NCBI GenBank assembly: GCA_035252155.1
Contig: DATFDL010000354.1
Location: forward strand, 1-7,313
DNA from: JAICLL01 sp035252155
Lineage (GTDB): Bacteria; Planctomycetota; Planctomycetia; Pirellulales; JAICIG01
DNA length: 7,313 nt
Direction: 5' to 3'
Notes under the pieces: generated by a model
What the model was told of the DNA's origin: nothing
The model's database searches: none
The model's input: the letters and a program-made list of their open reading frames with translations, nothing else
Shown here: one piece after another, positions 5,872 to 7,313 of the stretch
How the letters are laid out: each line of letters begins with the position of its first letter
How positions within the stretch are numbered: position 1 is the first letter of the stretch
Made by a program: the position numbers and the translations under genes

Positions 5872-6381
5872 TCAGTTGGCACTGGACGGCTCGGCGGAAT
5901 GCCGCGACAACCAATCAGCGCCGAGCTCTTGCACATCGGGATCGTGATGGACGGCGGCTCGGCGGGCAAGACTTGACGCTCTTGCGTGGTCGATGCCAGT
6001 GTACAGCTCAAGGAACATCCAATAATCGTCATAGACGTCGTCTTTATCCTGGTCGAGGATTTGTCCGATTTCGGCGTCAATATGTGTCAGCACCCATTCT
6101 CGGGGAAGTGAGCGGATGATTTCGCGAACAGTTCCGATCGGTCCATGCACAGCGCGGGCCAACTGGATCAACTCGGGGAAGAGTTGCTGCTGTTCGGTGC
6201 GGTCCATCCGTTGGAGGAGTCTCGCCGCTATGGCGCGGTTTCCGCCTGCGGTCGCGAGCGCGCGCCTTACCAGTTGAACGCGGTCAACGCTGGACTGGAA
6301 AAAGTCGCTCAACGCGGGACCATCCGCGTCGTCGCGCGAGAATTCCTCGACCACGCGCGCCCATAATTCTTCGTCGCTCAT
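5872..6381 (-). CDS. Probable immunity protein, all-helical HEAT-like
   Basis: The protein has 169 residues from ATG 6381, preceded by GGAG (6388-6391) with a six-base spacer. The frame is open further upstream, but that part is the toxin gene in another frame. The protein is acidic, has no signal peptide or membrane segment, and reads as successive amphipathic helices (SDEELWARVVEEF 2-14; VQLVRRALATAGGNRAIAARLL 35-56; TVREIIRSLP about 84-93; ARASSLARRAAVHHDPDVQELGADWL near the end). The DPDVQELGADWL ending is HEAT/ARM-like. Its ATG overlaps the stop of the preceding small gene as ATGA (6378-6381), so production is probably coupled to it. Position directly behind a toxin-like gene, small size and acidity fit an immunity protein binding and blocking that toxin in the cytoplasm. 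This role is inferred from context; I do not recognise the family by name. Confidence 0.75.
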   Translation of the reverse strand: MSDEELWARVVEEFSRDDADGPALSDFFQSSVDRVQLVRRALATAGGNRAIAARLLQRMDRTEQQQLFPELIQLARAVHGPIGTVREIIRSLPREWVLTHIDAEIGQILDQDKDDVYDDYWMFLELYTGIDHARASSLARRAAVHHDPDVQELGADWLSRHSAEPSSAN

Positions 6382-6764
6382 GTTTTTCTCCCCGCGTATT
6401 GCCACGGCAGCGCCAGGTACGCCGCGATGAACTGCGCCGCGAGAACCCTGCAATTTGGATACATCGTATGATGCGTGGGAGGATGAATACTGTGGCTGTA
6501 AACATCACGTCCGTCCGCTACGATGTCCATAAAAGCTGGAAGCAGCGTTCCGTGGGGTAAGCAATAATAATGGCCTGTGAGTGGCGCCTGCCCCGGATCA
6601 CCAAACAAGGAAGCGCCGCTGAGAAACGGCGGCGATTCAGGACCGATCATTGCTGCCGGATCTGGAAACAAGTCAATGCCTTGACGCGGCGGTCTAGGTC
6701 CAGTTCGATTCCCGAATGCATATAAATCTATGGAAGTTTGCGGGAGATTTGCGCCGGACGACAC
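6378..6764 (-). CDS. Small protein resembling Tse2-type ADP-ribosyltransferase toxins
   Basis: The protein has 128 residues from GTG 6764, with GGAA (6772-6775) seven bases upstream and an in-frame TGA two codons before the start. The order of motifs matches Tse2-like toxins as I remember them: an LY strand with FGN (DLYAFGN about 13-19), a Pro/Arg-rich turn and acidic site (GPRPPRQGIDLFPD about 22-35), SGASLFGDP about 49-57, GHYYCLPHGTLLP about 64-76, VADGRDV about 82-88, THHTMYP about 97-103 and LPWQYAGRK at the end. Tse2-type proteins are cytoplasm-acting toxins delivered to rival cells. Here no signal, Rhs, PAAR or VgrG part is attached, and the Arg that normally follows LY in my recollection of the family is Ala. 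The region is less GC-rich than its neighbours, suggesting transfer. Family call is moderate confidence; an uncharacterised protein or a detached tip of a larger toxin remain possible. Confidence 0.65.
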   Translation of the reverse strand: MSSGANLPQTSIDLYAFGNRTGPRPPRQGIDLFPDPAAMIGPESPPFLSGASLFGDPGQAPLTGHYYCLPHGTLLPAFMDIVADGRDVYSHSIHPPTHHTMYPNCRVLAAQFIAAYLALPWQYAGRKT

Positions 6765-6809
6765 CCGTCAATTCCGTAGTTTGGGAGCAAAGTGCTACTG
6801 CCCAGATTT

Positions 6810-6839
6810 ATTTTAGCTCGGCGGACGCTCTGCGGGCAA
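6810..6839 (-). promoter_or_regulatory. Candidate promoter for the toxin/immunity cassette
   Basis: On the minus strand TTGCCC (6834-6839, four of six to TTGACA) is followed after 18 bases by TAAAAT (6810-6815, five of six to TATAAT). Transcription would begin near 6803, about 40 bases before the GTG at 6764. It sits in the short divergent spacer shared with the methyltransferase gene, for which I see no clear promoter. Confidence 0.4.
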
Positions 6840-6852
6840 CATCCCATTACTA

Positions 6853-7313
6853 GTGATCGACGCGCTCGACGATTATCGCTGGCTCATTGGCCCGGAGGCC
6901 GAGCGGTGGCTGACCGAACTCGCTGCCACCGATGGGGAACCGGCCGACTACATCACCCGTCTGCGGAAAGAGCTGAGCGCCACGCGAGTTCACTTGCTCG
7001 TCGAACAGGTTGCTTTGCGGCGGCGCGCTCGACAGAAATTCGTCGCGGCCGATCGGATGTTTTTTACGCCCGTCGGGCTTGAGCAGGCGACTGACGACAT
7101 GGTGGGTGCCTACAAGGCCGGCCGATACCCCCCGCAAGAAACGATGTGGGATTTGTGCTGCGGCATCGGCGGCGATCTGATGGCGATTTCCGCGCGCGGT
7201 CCCGCGCGAGGCATTGAGCACGATGCCGTGACGGCGTTGCTGGCCGAGGCCAATTGCCGCGCCGTGGTCGATGGTAATTGCACGGCCACAAAAGTTCAGG
7301 TGCGGGACGTCGC
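6853..7313 (+). CDS. Class I SAM-dependent methyltransferase, 5' part only
   Basis: The frame is open from GTG 6853 to the right edge (153 residues seen). An in-frame TAG at 6814-6816 and the lack of other start codons between make GTG 6853 the only ordinary start, though no Shine-Dalgarno site precedes it. The first 90 residues are helical (DDYRWLIGPEAERWL 6-20; LRRRARQKF 55-63; RMFFTPVGLEQATDD 68-82). They are followed by the SAM-binding motif DLCCGIGGD (100-108) and the acidic end of strand 2, GIEHD (120-124). This layout resembles the bacterial methyltransferases that carry a THUMP-like domain further on (PG_1098 type), which would suggest an RNA-related substrate; that C-terminal region is outside the window. 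Methyltransferase fold is secure, subgroup and substrate are not. Confidence 0.88.
   Translation, partial: MIDALDDYRWLIGPEAERWLTELAATDGEPADYITRLRKELSATRVHLLVEQVALRRRARQKFVAADRMFFTPVGLEQATDDMVGAYKAGRYPPQETMWDLCCGIGGDLMAISARGPARGIEHDAVTALLAEANCRAVVDGNCTATKVQVRDV

Noticed and set aside
1..7313. CRISPR array, tRNA, rRNA or insertion-sequence transposase
   Set aside because: No regularly spaced direct repeats, no cloverleaf or rRNA sequence, and no transposase motif were found on either strand by reading.

Overview
The window looks like chromosome from a high-GC planctomycete, probably of the Pirellulales/Planctomycetaceae kind. The reasons are the base composition, several proteins resembling planctomycete-only families, a fused ribBA, and multi-copy palindromic intergenic DNA of a type I associate with these genomes. 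This assignment rests on recognition by eye, not on a search.

Layout, left to right. (1) 1-1216, minus: the first 405 residues of a RecQ-family helicase. Its post-helicase region resembles the RecQ4 subgroup; the gene runs off the left edge. (2) 1217-1656: a 440-base gap with the recQ promoter, a pair of matched 19-bp-stem hairpins and two short GC-rich palindromes. (3) 1657-3614, minus: a two-gene unit. A secreted alpha/beta hydrolase (BD-FAE-like) has a stop codon overlapping the TTG start of a conserved protein of unknown function. The hydrolase tail is built from an in-frame 45-bp tandem repeat. (4) 3615-3733: divergent spacer with a near-perfect sigma-70 promoter for ribBA. (5) 3734-4957, plus: ribBA, both halves apparently intact. 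(6) 4958-5111: convergent spacer with a third hairpin of the same repeat family. (7) 5112-5729, minus: membrane-anchored planctomycete-type protein of unknown function. (8) 5872-6764, minus: a lower-GC two-gene cassette. A small protein resembling Tse2-type ADP-ribosyltransferase toxins overlaps by ATGA a helical, HEAT-like protein that is probably its immunity partner. (9) 6853-7313, plus: the start of a class I SAM-dependent methyltransferase, cut by the right edge.

Most genes are unrelated housekeeping or lineage-specific functions: DNA repair, riboflavin synthesis, RNA or small-molecule methylation, envelope proteins. The part most like an accessory system is the toxin/immunity cassette at 5872-6764. 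It lacks any visible delivery module and stands out by composition. The second theme is repeat DNA: three hairpins of one palindromic family, plus a separate repeat that has become coding sequence at the end of the hydrolase.
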